This document shows positions 20,530-30,900 of a stretch of 64,000 nucleotides of DNA, piece after piece; position 1 is the stretch's first letter, and every line of letters starts with the position of its first letter. The stretch comes from Liquidambar formosana (Eukaryota > Streptophyta > Magnoliopsida > Saxifragales > Altingiaceae), in assembly GCA_039720395.1 (NCBI GenBank), contig CM077832.1, positions 24,205,607 to 24,269,606 on the forward strand, in the 5' to 3' direction. The notes under the pieces were generated by a model. That model saw only the letters and a program-made list of their open reading frames with translations. It had not been told where the DNA came from and did no database searches. The position numbers were made by a program, and so were the translations under genes.

Positions 20530-21435
20530 AAAATTTCTCTAAAGAACACCCATCGCAATTATGCTTCTCCACACCAAAAGGAGCCAAAGTCCAAGCCATA
20601 GCAATACTCCTCTTGGGCTGCCTAAATGAGTAAATTGTTTTCCACGCTTTCTGGATAAAAAAACATCAAATTTCCAACAAATCTTTGTCAACCGACAACC
20701 ATAGAGACACAAGGAATTTAACTTTCTCCCACAAAACCGACAACTGCTCAAATTTATCTTAAAAATTCCAGCATTCCTTCCTGCCAAGGAACCCAAAAAG
20801 CAACCAAAATAGCACAACCTCATAAAGAATTGGGCCTCCTACTCTTACCAAGACCCCAAAAGTCAATTTCCAACATCCTATAGAATGAGGGGGAATCACC
20901 CAAATCAAACCCACCAGGTTACAAAGTCCCAACCAAAGACCAAGTGCCATAGCACAATGCAAGGAAAAATGATTCATTGACACACCACTATCTTTGCAAA
21001 GAGCACACCACTGAGGAAGGAGAAAGGCATGTGTTCGGCCTTCTCTTAAGAAGCATGTCATTAGCTTTAGTCAACCAAAACTTCAACCTTTGGGGGCACT
21101 TTCAACTCACCAAAGGACTGTAAATTAAGGAGGCAAAAAGAGACTTGCACCTGAAATTGCTGGTAGGGTGAAGGACACAATATCTCTTCGAGAAAACATC
21201 ATGAATAGTGTATAACAAAGAGTACAACTCGCTAGTCTCATCATCATTGAGCCCAATTAATTGACACAAAATGAGAAGAAGCCATCACATTTATGAAAGC
21301 ACCCCTAAAAGGGGAGAGGCAATACAAACAAGGGTGCAAAAGATAAGGGGATATCCCCGCACCACACATCCTCCCAAAAACAAATACTCTCTCCTTGTAG
21401 GGAGGGCCATATAAGTCTCCTATGTCTCACAAAAT
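20530..21435 (-). pseudogene. 5'-truncated LINE, ORF2 C-terminal end
   Basis: Minus-strand frames read, in order, RFWEDVWCGDIPLSFAPLF (about 21340-21400), PPKVEV (about 21095), the zinc-binding reverse-transcriptase tail motif WCALCKDSGVSMNHFSLHC (20759..21061) and a FGCFLGSLAGRNAGIF stretch (20539..20823). This is the zf-RVT module typical of plant L1-type LINE ORF2 C-termini. Two frame changes are evident. The 5' end is truncated, as is usual for LINEs. It lies within intron 1 of the host gene. Confidence 0.8.
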
Positions 21436-21759
21436 GCCTCCTCTGATATCACTCGTTCTGTTCAGCATTTTGTCTTCCAATTTTACTCTATTGTTTTCAA
21501 ATATTTAAAGATTCTATGAAAGTTGCAATGATATCACACAAATAATTAATCCACTAATAATTTTTTGATCACTTACTGAAAAGTTTCTACGTTCCCTATT
21601 TCTTTCTCCCATTTTTTTTTTGTTTAGTGTTCATATCTCCTACATTACATGATCCACACCACTTACCAAAAAAATAAAAAATAAAAAAAGCCAATTTGAA
21701 CTTTTCATAATGAACATCAAACCGTGACGCTGTGGAGGGAGATAGAGATAGAAACAAAC
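21436..21759 (-). other. 5' end of host intron 1
   Basis: The intron starts at 21759 with GTTTGTTTC on the minus strand. Nothing further was recognised down to the LINE remnant. From 21759 to 5273 the intron spans 16,487 bp. Confidence 0.7.
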
Positions 21760-22430
21760 CTGGACTCCCCGGCAGAATATGTCGTGACATCTTGGGCGGA
21801 AGAACCTAGTAAGAGATTTCTCAAGTTGAAACCATAATGAAAAGGCATTGGATTGTCAGGGTCTTTCTCCACCCTCTCAATCCCGACAGTAGTATCCCCA
21901 GCAGAGTCGGACTCGTTTCCGTCAGCTACAAGGTTTCTTTCGGAACCACCCTCATCAAATTCCATAGAATGAGTAAGGGAATAATCAATTCGCATTTCTT
22001 CTAAAATACTTTTGTGTTCAGCGTGAAGAATTGAGTCTAAGCACGACGAGAGAAGGAGAAACTGACGGATATCTTCTTCGTCTTCGTCTTCTTGGAACAA
22101 CATCAGTACAATGGCATCCAAAAGTTGTGCCTTGGAAACGGGTATGTATCTCTGTCTAGGCACTTGAATTCCAGAAATATCTTCGTCATCTCCTTGTGCG
22201 CCTGGAACGTAATGCTCCATATCCTTGTGCGTCAATCTTGTAACCTCCCTTTTGGTGGGTTTCGATTCTGGTGGCACTACCTGGAATCTCAGAGGACAAC
22301 AAGGGGGTTTCAGAGTAGCAGCAGCAGCCCTCGAGAATGAACGGTACGAACAAAAAGATTGGATTGGTGTTGATGATGATGACAAAGCGCAAGAGCTGGC
22401 GAGAATTTGACAAGATAACATCAGAACCAT
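21760..22430 (-). CDS. DUF3754-like host gene, exon 1
   Basis: The Met at 22430 opens a 671-nt first exon (223 codons plus 2 nt). The N-terminus, about 50 residues rich in Ser, Ala, Leu and Arg and poor in acid, looks like a plastid or mitochondrial transit peptide. After it come HYVPGAQGDDEDISG, VPRQRYIPVSKAQLLDAIV, QFLLLSSCLDSILHAEH and an acidic stretch. The frame runs to 21717 but there is a good donor at CCAG/GTTTG (exon end 21760), and joining to exon 2 (5272) keeps phase and makes an Arg codon. From memory the motifs match plant DUF3754 proteins; the molecular function is unknown. This is the only convincing host gene in the window. An out-of-frame ATG at 22575 opens a frame overlapping this start. 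Confidence 0.88.
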
Positions 22431-22478
22431 ATTCAGAATATAAGCTATTTCGATTCAATCTGTCCAAACAAAAACCTC

Positions 22479-22561
22479 TAAGGAAACACGTACCCAGACC
22501 AACTTGTGCAAATCCTAAGCCCACGTTGCATTTGGAGTTTCGGATAAGGAAACACGTACCT
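22479..22561. promoter_or_regulatory. duplicated ACGTG-containing motif upstream of host exon 1
   Basis: TAAGGAAACACGTACC occurs at about 22478-22493 and again at about 22546-22561, 68 bp apart, within 135 bp of the start codon. On the gene's strand it reads GGTACGTGTTTCC, which contains an ACGTGT core as in ABRE/bZIP-type sites. It could be promoter or 5' UTR. Confidence 0.4.
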
Positions 22562-22599
22562 CCTGCTCTAGACATTTTGGAGCTTTAAACTATCCTTGG

Positions 22600-23654
22600 C
22601 CAACCTTTTCACGCCGGTAACATTCTTCTTCTTATCTGATGTGTTTGGTTCCAGCAAACCACTAGAATTCAAGAATTGCATTTTCTCACGTTTGGTTATA
22701 CCCTTGCAAGGAGGAAAAATAATTAGATGGAAAGTGAGGATATTTCAAATTTCCCTTTTTTTTTCTTTTTTTTTTCTTTTTCAAATTTCCCTTCTAAACG
22801 GTGGGGAAATTTGGTCACCGTTCTAGGGGAATTTCCACCTTTATGAGTTATTTCCTAGGGTATCTATCTTAGGAAAAATCTGGACAATTGAGCAGAGCTA
22901 TCATGGGTGAATAATCAGACAACCCAAGATGGAGCATAGCAAATGGGAATTGTTGCTATCTATTTTTTTGCTTTTTCTTTTTCTTAGGAAGAGTTATTTT
23001 ACCATCTGTCGCTCCAATCTCGGAAGGGATACCCGGGGGATCTCTCGCCTTTGATCGTTCCCATATTGTGGGTTAGTGACTTGGTTGGGTACACCACTTT
23101 TTGTATACCCTTTCTTGCATGTATATATTATTGTGGTATTTCCTATTAAATGTGAATAAAAGTAAAATAGTTCAATAACTCCTTCTAGGTGTCTTTTCTC
23201 TTATTCAATTATGGGAACACAACTAAAAAAAGAAAGACTTAGAGTCATTACCTACCATATATTTAAAGACGTGGAAGCCTGTCGCCTTTAGTTAGTCGTC
23301 CTTATTATTTCAAAATCAAATAACTCCTATATAATAATCTGTGAACAAAATATCTAGTAAAGGAGGCTCTATTATGGATAGGTGTGAGCAGCATGCCTTA
23401 AAGACCACGTGATTCAAGAATACGTATCTAACCCCAAGAAGGTTAGCGCAGAGAGGAGTTGCCACGCAATTACTATTTGGGAACGAGTGAACCCTAGTAA
23501 GGTTTAGCATGTTATAACCAAAGACTCGGGTTCGGAGTTAGGATACATCATTAGAAAGGTGTTAGGCACCCAATGATGCCCAATAGAAATCGGCCCCCAC
23601 ATGTAACTATTTGCCATAATTAAATTGATATTTAATTAAAATCAACCTTAAATC
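22600..23654. other. host upstream intergenic region with possible retroelement scrap
   Basis: Long T/C tracts lie at about 22755-22790. From about 23270 to 23640 the sequence (AGGTGTTAGGCACCCA, CGGCCCCCACATG) has the look of a plant LTR-retroelement leader, but no LTR pair, PBS or coding motif supports it. No gene is called. Confidence 0.35.
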
Positions 23655-24180
23655 TGTTGTCCCAAGTGAATAACCCTAGAGGGGGGATGAATAGGGTTAT
23701 AGGCCAAATTAAAAAATTAATAGTAATCTAAAAATCAAATTATTGCAAGCAAGATTAAATGTAAGACAATGCAATAATAAAGAGATTAAGGGGAAGAGAA
23801 TGCAAACAATGTTAACGAGGTTCGGCCTCCCGCCTACGTCCTCGCCTCAAGAGCTCGCTTGAGGATTCACCAATCCACTATCATTCTCCTTCAAGGTGAA
23901 GCAGCAAACCTTTACAACTTAAGTGTTCTTCACCAACACTTAGCCAAATGTACTCTTCTTAAGTGCTTACAAGTGAGGGTATACACAACCCTTTTGATAC
24001 AAAGTATTTGGAGATGATTTTGTGCTCAAAGAAAGCTCTCTCAAAGAGTAATTACACAGGAATTGAAAGCACACTCAGCTATTGATTGATTTCAATGAAT
24101 GCTCACAAGAGGAATTAGGGCTTGTAATTGATTTTCTTGTTTGTAGCTCAATGAATGTTCATAAATGAGCTCAAGCCTTG

Positions 24181-24188
24181 TATTTATA
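24181..24188 (-). promoter_or_regulatory. TATA box of Sirevirus-like LTR
   Basis: The minus strand reads GAGTATAAATACAAGG, about 118 bp downstream of the palindrome cluster in the sense of transcription. Confidence 0.65.
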
Positions 24189-24305
24189 CTCAAGGGGTCC
24201 AAAATAGCCGTTCTGGAACAATAAATGCCGGGAAAGGAAGTTTGGTGGGCATTTAATGCTTCAAAAGTCCATTAGAAAACTAGCCATTAGACTTCGGCCC
24301 GAGGG

Positions 24306-24579
24306 TTTCAGCCGACTGAAATATCTTTCAGCCGTCTGAAATATCCCTTTCAGCCGTCTGAAGAAGGCTGCTGAATATTCCAGAGAATGTGTAAAAATGG
24401 AACCAAGAACCAGGTCTTTCAGCCGTCTCAAACCTTAATTTCAACTAGCTCAAATGAATTTCAGCCGACTCAGAGAGCCGTCTGAAAATTCCAGAGAACT
24501 GAAATTTTAGAAGGATGCTTTTTCAGCCTACTGAAACAGCATTTTCAGCCAGCTGAAACATTGTTTCAACCGTCTGAAA
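24306..24579. repeat. palindromic TTTCAG-N4-CTGAAA cluster in LTR U3
   Basis: About ten degenerate copies are present. The clearest are TTTCAGCCGACTGAAA (24306), TTTCAGCCGTCTGAAA (24326), TTTCAGCCGTCTGAAG (24348), TTTCAGCCAGCTGAAA (24543) and TTTCAACCGTCTGAAA (24564). Starts are 20-22 bp apart within each group, close to two helical turns. A second cluster is at 59644-59918. Confidence 0.85.
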
Positions 24580-24954
24580 TCCTTGTTTTCAGACAAAAAT
24601 ATGCATTAAGTCCATTTTAAAGGTAAGTCATTTTTAGGCCTTTAAGATCATTGAATTAACAATGTTTTAAGCCCTTTAAACTTGTGAGCAAGGATTGAAA
24701 TTAATCTCACAAAATTTTCAAAATTCCTCACAAATTGATTTGCGACAAAGCTCGATTGTTCTTGAATATTTGATGGATCCATTACCGTTGCTTTCAAATG
24801 ATCTATTGCTTTGTTTGCTTGTGCAATTTGATTAACGCATTTTGTGGCTTTGATACCTGTCTAGATTCATCACTTAAAAGCTCATTAGTCCTTAAACATC
24901 TTATTATGTATTGTTATCATCAAAACCTCGGGGATAAAGCCATTTAGGCCAACA

Positions 24955-25362
24955 ATCTCCCCCTTTTTGATGATGACAATCCATAGATGTTTTAAATAGG
25001 TAAAGTATACGCACTTATCTCCCCCTATCAATATGCTTCATATAAATATGTTGTGCTTCAGCAAAATGTATTATGTATTTCAATAAATTTTAACAATAGA
25101 TCCTTGTTTCAACAATTTAAGCGAACTTATATTAACTGCCAAAACTTTGTCAATCAATATCCAAAAAAAATTTCATAGATGTTAACCATGTTTCAATACA
25201 TCAAATACACCAAATGATTTCCATACATCAAATATACCAAAATACAAAAAATTTCATATATCCAAAAATATATCTAAACATCTATATATCCAAAAACATC
25301 TAAACATCTAAACATCTATCAATCCATCTCCCCCTTTGTCATACATCAAAAAGAATCATAGA
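24955..25362 (-). other. Sirevirus-like 3' untranslated region with three polypurine tracts
   Basis: The minus strand carries AAAAAGGGGGAGAT next to the LTR (24955-24968), AGGGGGAGA at about 25018-25026 and AAAGGGGGAGA at about 25327-25336. Multiple polypurine tracts before the 3' LTR are a known Sirevirus trait. The segment ends at the Gypsy array and resumes at 57976. Confidence 0.7.
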
Positions 25363-26752
25363 TGTCACGCCCCGACTCGGAGAGTCGACACGTGGATAAA
25401 AGTCAAAGTAAAAAGGTGTACACGTGGATAAGTCAGAGTATAAAAGTTGCGGAAGACTTAGTCAAATCCACGTGTATTTTTTTTTATTAATATTTTTAAT
25501 AATAATGGTGCCAGCTCATCAATAATACCCAAATAATTAATATGAAATGTTATGCTCACACATCATGCCCATAATAATATATGGTCCCAAAATAATGCCA
25601 ACATCCCTGGCACATAGGTTGGATTCAAACTATTCAAGGTTCATTAAGTAATAATGGTAATAACAATAATAATAATAGAAATGTCCATACATCAAAATAA
25701 CATAGTCTCTATGTAATGCACGTGCATCTATCCTCATCCATGACTATGTTAGTATGCCACCTTCAAGTTCCAACCTCAGATTATGCCACTAGGCATCCGC
25801 CATCGGCAAACCCTCACTCATCACCTGATCATCTGAAATAATAATAGGATGAGCTGCAAAGCCCAATAGGAAATATGTGTGGATTCTATACAATTAATAT
25901 ATGTGCAGATACATGGTATATGAATTAAAATTATTTAATAACTCAAAATCAAATATCAGTCACAAATCAATACTTTTATGTGGGTTTTGAGTTAATTTCC
26001 CAAAATTCTCATAGTGTCTCCAATTCCCAAGACTATGGGATCAAACCATGCATCAACCGTCGCTAATCACAGGTTACGTCGTCACGTCAACCCCCGGCTC
26101 AGCCAAGCACGAAAATAACCAACACCTACGCGGCGTTCTTCCTCGAGGGCTTCAGGGTCTTTCACCCAAGGGCACTTTACCCTGCTTGCTATTCGCGGAG
26201 TATTCTCAACGCAGGACACCACTTCATTGTGATGCCCCCACCCGTTTGATGCATACCAAGACCCAAGGTCCATATATTCAAAACATTTTCCATCATTCAA
26301 ATAAATATCCGAGTGTCCAAAAGTATCCATAAACATGTTTGATAAATTTCTAGGATTTCAGTAACATTTCTAAAGCATTTCCAAGTAAACAACATTTATA
26401 AAGCATTTTTCCAAGATCCAAGTATCAATGAAAATTCCATACATTTAACAGATATTTCACAATAACATTTAAACGAGTATATAACCATGTATCTTTAAGG
26501 AACAATATAAAACAGTCGTATCAAATGATATATTGAAGGATTCCCTAAATTTTGAACAAGTAATAAAAATATTTGGTTATAAATCAGTGGGAAAATCCAA
26601 AAATATCATTAAAGCATTTAAAATCACATTTATAGAACAACACCATATTAAATGTAAAGAAGCCACATTTCCTACCTCAATTGCGAGCAATACCAACCCA
26701 AAATCACGTGATAGACACTGACAACTGCGAATGCAGCGTTAATGCTCCCTAG

Positions 26753-26768
26753 GGTCCTCCCGAGGACC
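26753..26768. repeat. perfect 7-bp stem-loop in the chromovirus LTR
   Basis: GGTCCTCCCGAGGACC has a 7-bp stem and a 2-base loop, and is conserved in all five LTRs (for example near 56774 in LTR5). It could be an RNA hairpin or a protein site. Confidence 0.6.
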
Positions 26769-26987
26769 GATAAAATCTGATAATTATGCATACGTAATCT
26801 TTAGGTAAATTTAAAAATAAATATAACGCACTCAAAAATTACTATTGGCCTTCTAACAGTAAACTATGGTCCCAAAATCATCAAAATAATTTTTAAAACA
26901 CTCTCTATAATTTCTGGGAATTTTCTGTAATTTTTGGAATTTTCTGATATTTTCTGGAATTTTTAATAAATATTAATTTGGCCAAAA

Positions 26988-27071
26988 AGTCAAACTACAG
27001 TCAAACTTGGTCAAAATGATCAACTAAGGGTCCCACATGGTAGGGCCCTCCAAGACGAGTCCAACGGTCAA
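26988..27071 (-). promoter_or_regulatory. W-box cluster in chromovirus LTR
   Basis: Four TTGAC(C/T) words on the sense strand of the element (AGTCAA or GGTCAA on plus at 26988, 26999, 27009 and 27066) lie within 84 bp. TTGACY is the WRKY-factor binding core. The same cluster is in all five LTRs. Whether it drives transcription is inference. Confidence 0.45.
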
Positions 27072-27728
27072 ATTTGGGGTTCATATGATTATCGTATGGC
27101 TTTTAAATGCGTGAGAACACGGTAAGGTACACAGATGCACCCACACAGGATCATAGACCTATGGGATCATCTTCAACCTCCCGCGGGTTGAATTGTGTAA
27201 CCGGGTTACACCATGTGTTCAACGGGCCAACTTCGACGATTAATATCTCTCTTGTTTCTTAACCGTTTTCAGTGATTTAAGTGTCGAATCGAAGCTCATG
27301 CGGAGTACTACGTGCGACTATAAATTGTTCATTCAGAATCCTATAAAATCATATTCGTTTTTAAGCCTAAAGTTTCGGGTTTTCATGATCCAAAATTCTA
27401 AAATTTCTAAAACTTCAACCTACAGTCAATTTCTCTAAAATTTGACACTACCATGGTGTTCCTTGGTCCCAAAAACATAAAATATGATCATCCTTTCTAA
27501 GAATAACATAAGAAAATAAAATTGCATATACATATATATATATACACAGTACGTGATATTTATATATATATATATGAAATCAACGATAGAGGAGGTGAGG
27601 ATTTTACCTCACTAAGAGAGCTCCACGAACTCAGCCAAAAACCTCTACCAGACCACTCTGTTTTTTTCTCCTCTGTTCTTCCTCAATTTCTCTCTCTCTG
27701 TTGCTCTTTCTCTAACTCTCTGTCTCGA

Positions 27729-27935
27729 TCCCTCTATACATATAAATATAACCAAAGCAGATGCCAGTGGTAGGTGCAGCTAATGATTCCTCTATACTTA
27801 TATATATATCCAAAGCAAATGGAAGTGGTGGGTGCGGCTATGGGTGCGGCTAATGATCCCTCTAACATATATATATATCCAAAGCAAATTGAAGTGGTGG
27901 GTTCAGCTAATGATCCCTCTATATATATAAATAAT
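27729..27935. repeat. ~60-bp tandem repeats at the U3 end of LTR1
   Basis: About three and a half copies of a unit containing CCCTCTATACATATA, CCAAAGCA and GTGGTGGGTGC then GCTAATGAT. Equivalent repeats are in every LTR and differ mainly in the length of the (TA)n core, which explains much of the LTR length variation. Confidence 0.8.
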
Positions 27936-27948
27936 TCAGGTCATCACA

Positions 27949-27966
27949 TTCTACCCCTCTAAAAAG
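27949..27966 (-). other. chromovirus polypurine tract, unit 1
   Basis: The minus strand reads CTTTTTAGAGGGGTAGAA directly before the TGTGATGACC start of LTR1. Confidence 0.85.
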
Positions 27967-27989
27967 AAATTTCGTCCTCGAAATTTGTA

Positions 27990-30900
27990 CTAACCTCTCG
28001 AATCGAAAAGATGCGGATATTTTCCTCGAACATCTGACTCTAATTCCCAAGTTGCTTCCTCGATGCCGTGATGTTGCCAAAGAACCTTTACGAGAGAGAT
28101 GACTTTATTCCTCAACACTTGTTCCTTGACGTCCAAAATCTGAATTGGTCGCTCTTCATATGTAACATTTTCTTGGAGCTGGATATCTGGTATAGATAGA
28201 ACATGAGATGGATCTGGCTCGTATTTCCTAAGCATTGAGACATGAAAAACATCATGTACATTCCCCAACTGTGAAGGTAAAGCCAACTGGTAGGCCACTT
28301 CACCCTTCTTATCAATAATCTCGAAAGGGACCAACATATCTCGGTGCTAGCTTGCCCTTCTTCCCAAATCGAAAAACGCCTTTCCTAGGTGATACCTTTA
28401 AAAACACGAAGTCCCCAACTTGAAACTTCAAATCTGTCCTACGCTTGTCTGCATAACTCTTCTGTCTACTTTGTGCAGTGCGTAAACGATCACGAATGAT
28501 CTGAATCTTTTCTGTTGTTTCTTTCACTAACTCTGGTCCAAGAAGACTGCTTTCTCCAACTTCTGTCCAACATACAGGAGATCGACACGGTCTCCCATAT
28601 AATGCCTCGAATGGTGCCATGCCAATGCTAGCCTGATAACTGTTATTGTAGGCGAATTCTGATAAGGCCAAATGTTTACTCCAACTACCTCTGAAGTCCA
28701 AGACACAAGCACGCAACATATCCTCGAGAATCTGAATGGTACGCTCTGATTGTCCATCTGTTTCTGGATGATGAGCCGTACTGTGATGAAGTTGTGTTCC
28801 TAAAGCTTTATGTAACGTACGCCAAAACTCGGCGACAAAACGAGGATCTCTGTCGGATACAATAGAAACTGGGGTTCCATGGAGTCTAACGATCTCATTA
28901 ATGTACAACTGGACTTAAGGTACTCAATGAATCTCCGACCCGAATAGGCAAGAAATGTGCTGACTTCGTCAACCGATCCTACGATCACCCAAACTGCATC
29001 ATGACCCTGTCGTGTACGAGGTAACCCTGTGACAAAATCCATCGTGATGTACTCCCACTTCCATTCTGGCACTGGTAATGGTTGTAGTAAACCTGCTGGT
29101 CTCTTATGCTCCGCTTTCACTTGTTGGCACGTGAGACACCGTGAAACAAATCTTGCGACGTCCTTCTTCATACCGCTCCACCAAAATTGTCGTTTCAGAT
29201 CCTGATACATCTTCGTACCGCCTGGATGAATAGAGAACCTAGAACGATGAGTCTCACTAAGAACATCTTCACGAATCTGACCAGTAGGAACGTAAATCCT
29301 GCCCATGAATCGTACACTGCCATCACTAGAAACTAACCAACCTTCTGGTGCAGTACCCTGAGTTATCGAATTACGAATGGCCATGCACTCTGGATCGTTT
29401 TGTTGTGCCTCTATCACTCTGGTGATGAGATTAGGTTGTGCAACTAGATTGCTCAGATGAGTTGTGAAAGCATCTTTATTAGGGATGTAATTCAAAATCC
29501 TTGAATGCAACCCACATCTTCCACCGTTGAACTGCTAAACAGCTCATCATTGCTTGTGACTTCCTGCTCAAGGCGTCTGCTACAACATTCGCTTTACCCG
29601 GATGATAATGAAGTGAAAAATCATAATCATCAAGGTATTCCATCCATCTACGTTGCCTCATATTCAATTCTTTCTGTGTAAATATATACTTCAAACTCTT
29701 ATGATCAGAGTATACATCAAATTTCTCACCATACAAATAGCATCTCCAAATCTTCAATGCAAAGACCACTGCTGCTAACTCCAAGTCGTGTGTTGGATAG
29801 TTCACCTCATGCGGTTTCAACTGTCGAGAACCGTATGCCACAACACGCCCGTGCTGCATAAGAACGCATCCTAACCCTCGATACGAGGCATCACAATATA
29901 CATCGTAACCCTCACCACTAGTAGGAACAATAAGAACTGGAGCAGTAGTCAACCTCTTCTGCAACTCCTTGAAAGCTTCCTCACAAGCATCATCCCAAAT
30001 AAATTTCGCGCCCTTCTTTGTCAATTTCGTCAACAGTGCAGCAATGCGAGAGAAATTATCGACGAAACGACGATAATAACCAGCTAATCCCAGAAAACTG
30101 CGAATCTCTGTAGCATTGGTCGGTCTTCCCCAATTAAGTATTGCCTCCACCTTTGCTGGATCTACTGAGATGCCTTCCTCAGTAATCACGTGGCCTAGAA
30201 ACTTCACTTCATGAAGCCAAAATTCACATTTCTCTCTCTTTCCATATAACTGATGCTCCCTCAATATTTGCAACACTTTCCTAAGGTGCCTCTCATGCTC
30301 TTCTTGCGTCTTTGAGTATATGAGAATGTCGTCCACAAACACCACGACAAACTGATCCAAGAATGGTTTAAACACCCGGTTCATCAGGTCCATGAATGCT
30401 GCTGGTGCATTCGTCAAACCGAACGGCATCACCAAAAACTCGTAGTGCCCGTAGCGAGTTGCAAAAGCTGTCTTTTGGATGTCTTCCTCTCTGACTCGAA
30501 GCTGATAATAGCCAGAGCGCAAATCAATCTTTGAAAAGAAATGCGACCCCCTTAACTGGTCAAATAAATCATCAATGCGGGGCAAAGGATAACGATTCCT
30601 AATTGTAGCTCTGTTTAGCTTCCTATAGTCTACGCACAATCTGAAAGAACCGTCCTTCTTCTTAACGAACAATACTGGTGCACCCCATGGCGAAGTGCTA
30701 GGACGAATAAAACCTTTACTCTCCAACTCTGAGAGCTGCTTTTTCAACTCTGCTTGCTCTGCAGGAGCCATCCTGTATGGAGCAATAAAAATAGGAGATG
30801 TGCCTGGATATACCTCAATGGTAAAGTCTAACTCTCTTTTAGGAGGTAGACCTGGCAACTCTTCTGGAAAGACATCTGGAAATTCCCGTACAACAGGAAT

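Larger units (their letters stand above)
23655..24954 (-). repeat. Sirevirus-like 3' LTR (~1300 bp)
   Basis: On the minus strand it starts TGTTGGCCTAAATGG, directly after a polypurine tract, and ends GGGACAACA. U3 holds a cluster of TTTCAG...CTGAAA palindromes (24306-24579), then a TATA box (24181-24188). The end carries CCTATTCATCCCCCCTCTAG (about 23672-23691). The partner 5' LTR is not in the window, so the outer boundary is set by the TG...CA ends only. Confidence 0.75.
25363..27948 (-). repeat. chromovirus LTR1 (terminal 3' LTR, 2586 bp)
   Basis: The plus strand starts TGTCACGCCCCGACTCGG and ends TTCAGGTCATCACA. It carries the outer-type 14-bp segment at 27173-27186 that LTR2-4 lack, and shares other variants with LTR5. 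Two antisense short frames conserved in every LTR (such as 26048-26332) look non-coding. Confidence 0.93.

Noticed and set aside
22186..22575. 129-codon minus-strand frame overlapping host exon 1
   Set aside because: Out of frame with the domain-bearing exon, no recognisable motif; at most an upstream overlapping frame.
23270..23640. Possible leader of another LTR element
   Set aside because: Only a general resemblance; no LTR pair, PBS or coding motif was seen.
24306..24579. CRISPR-like repeat array
   Set aside because: Repeats are short degenerate palindromes in a plant LTR, with no constant spacer structure or cas genes.
26048..26336. Opposed open frames of 94 and 84 codons, repeated in all five chromovirus LTRs
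   Set aside because: They overlap on both strands within LTR sequence, have no domain, and persist only because the LTRs are near-identical copies.
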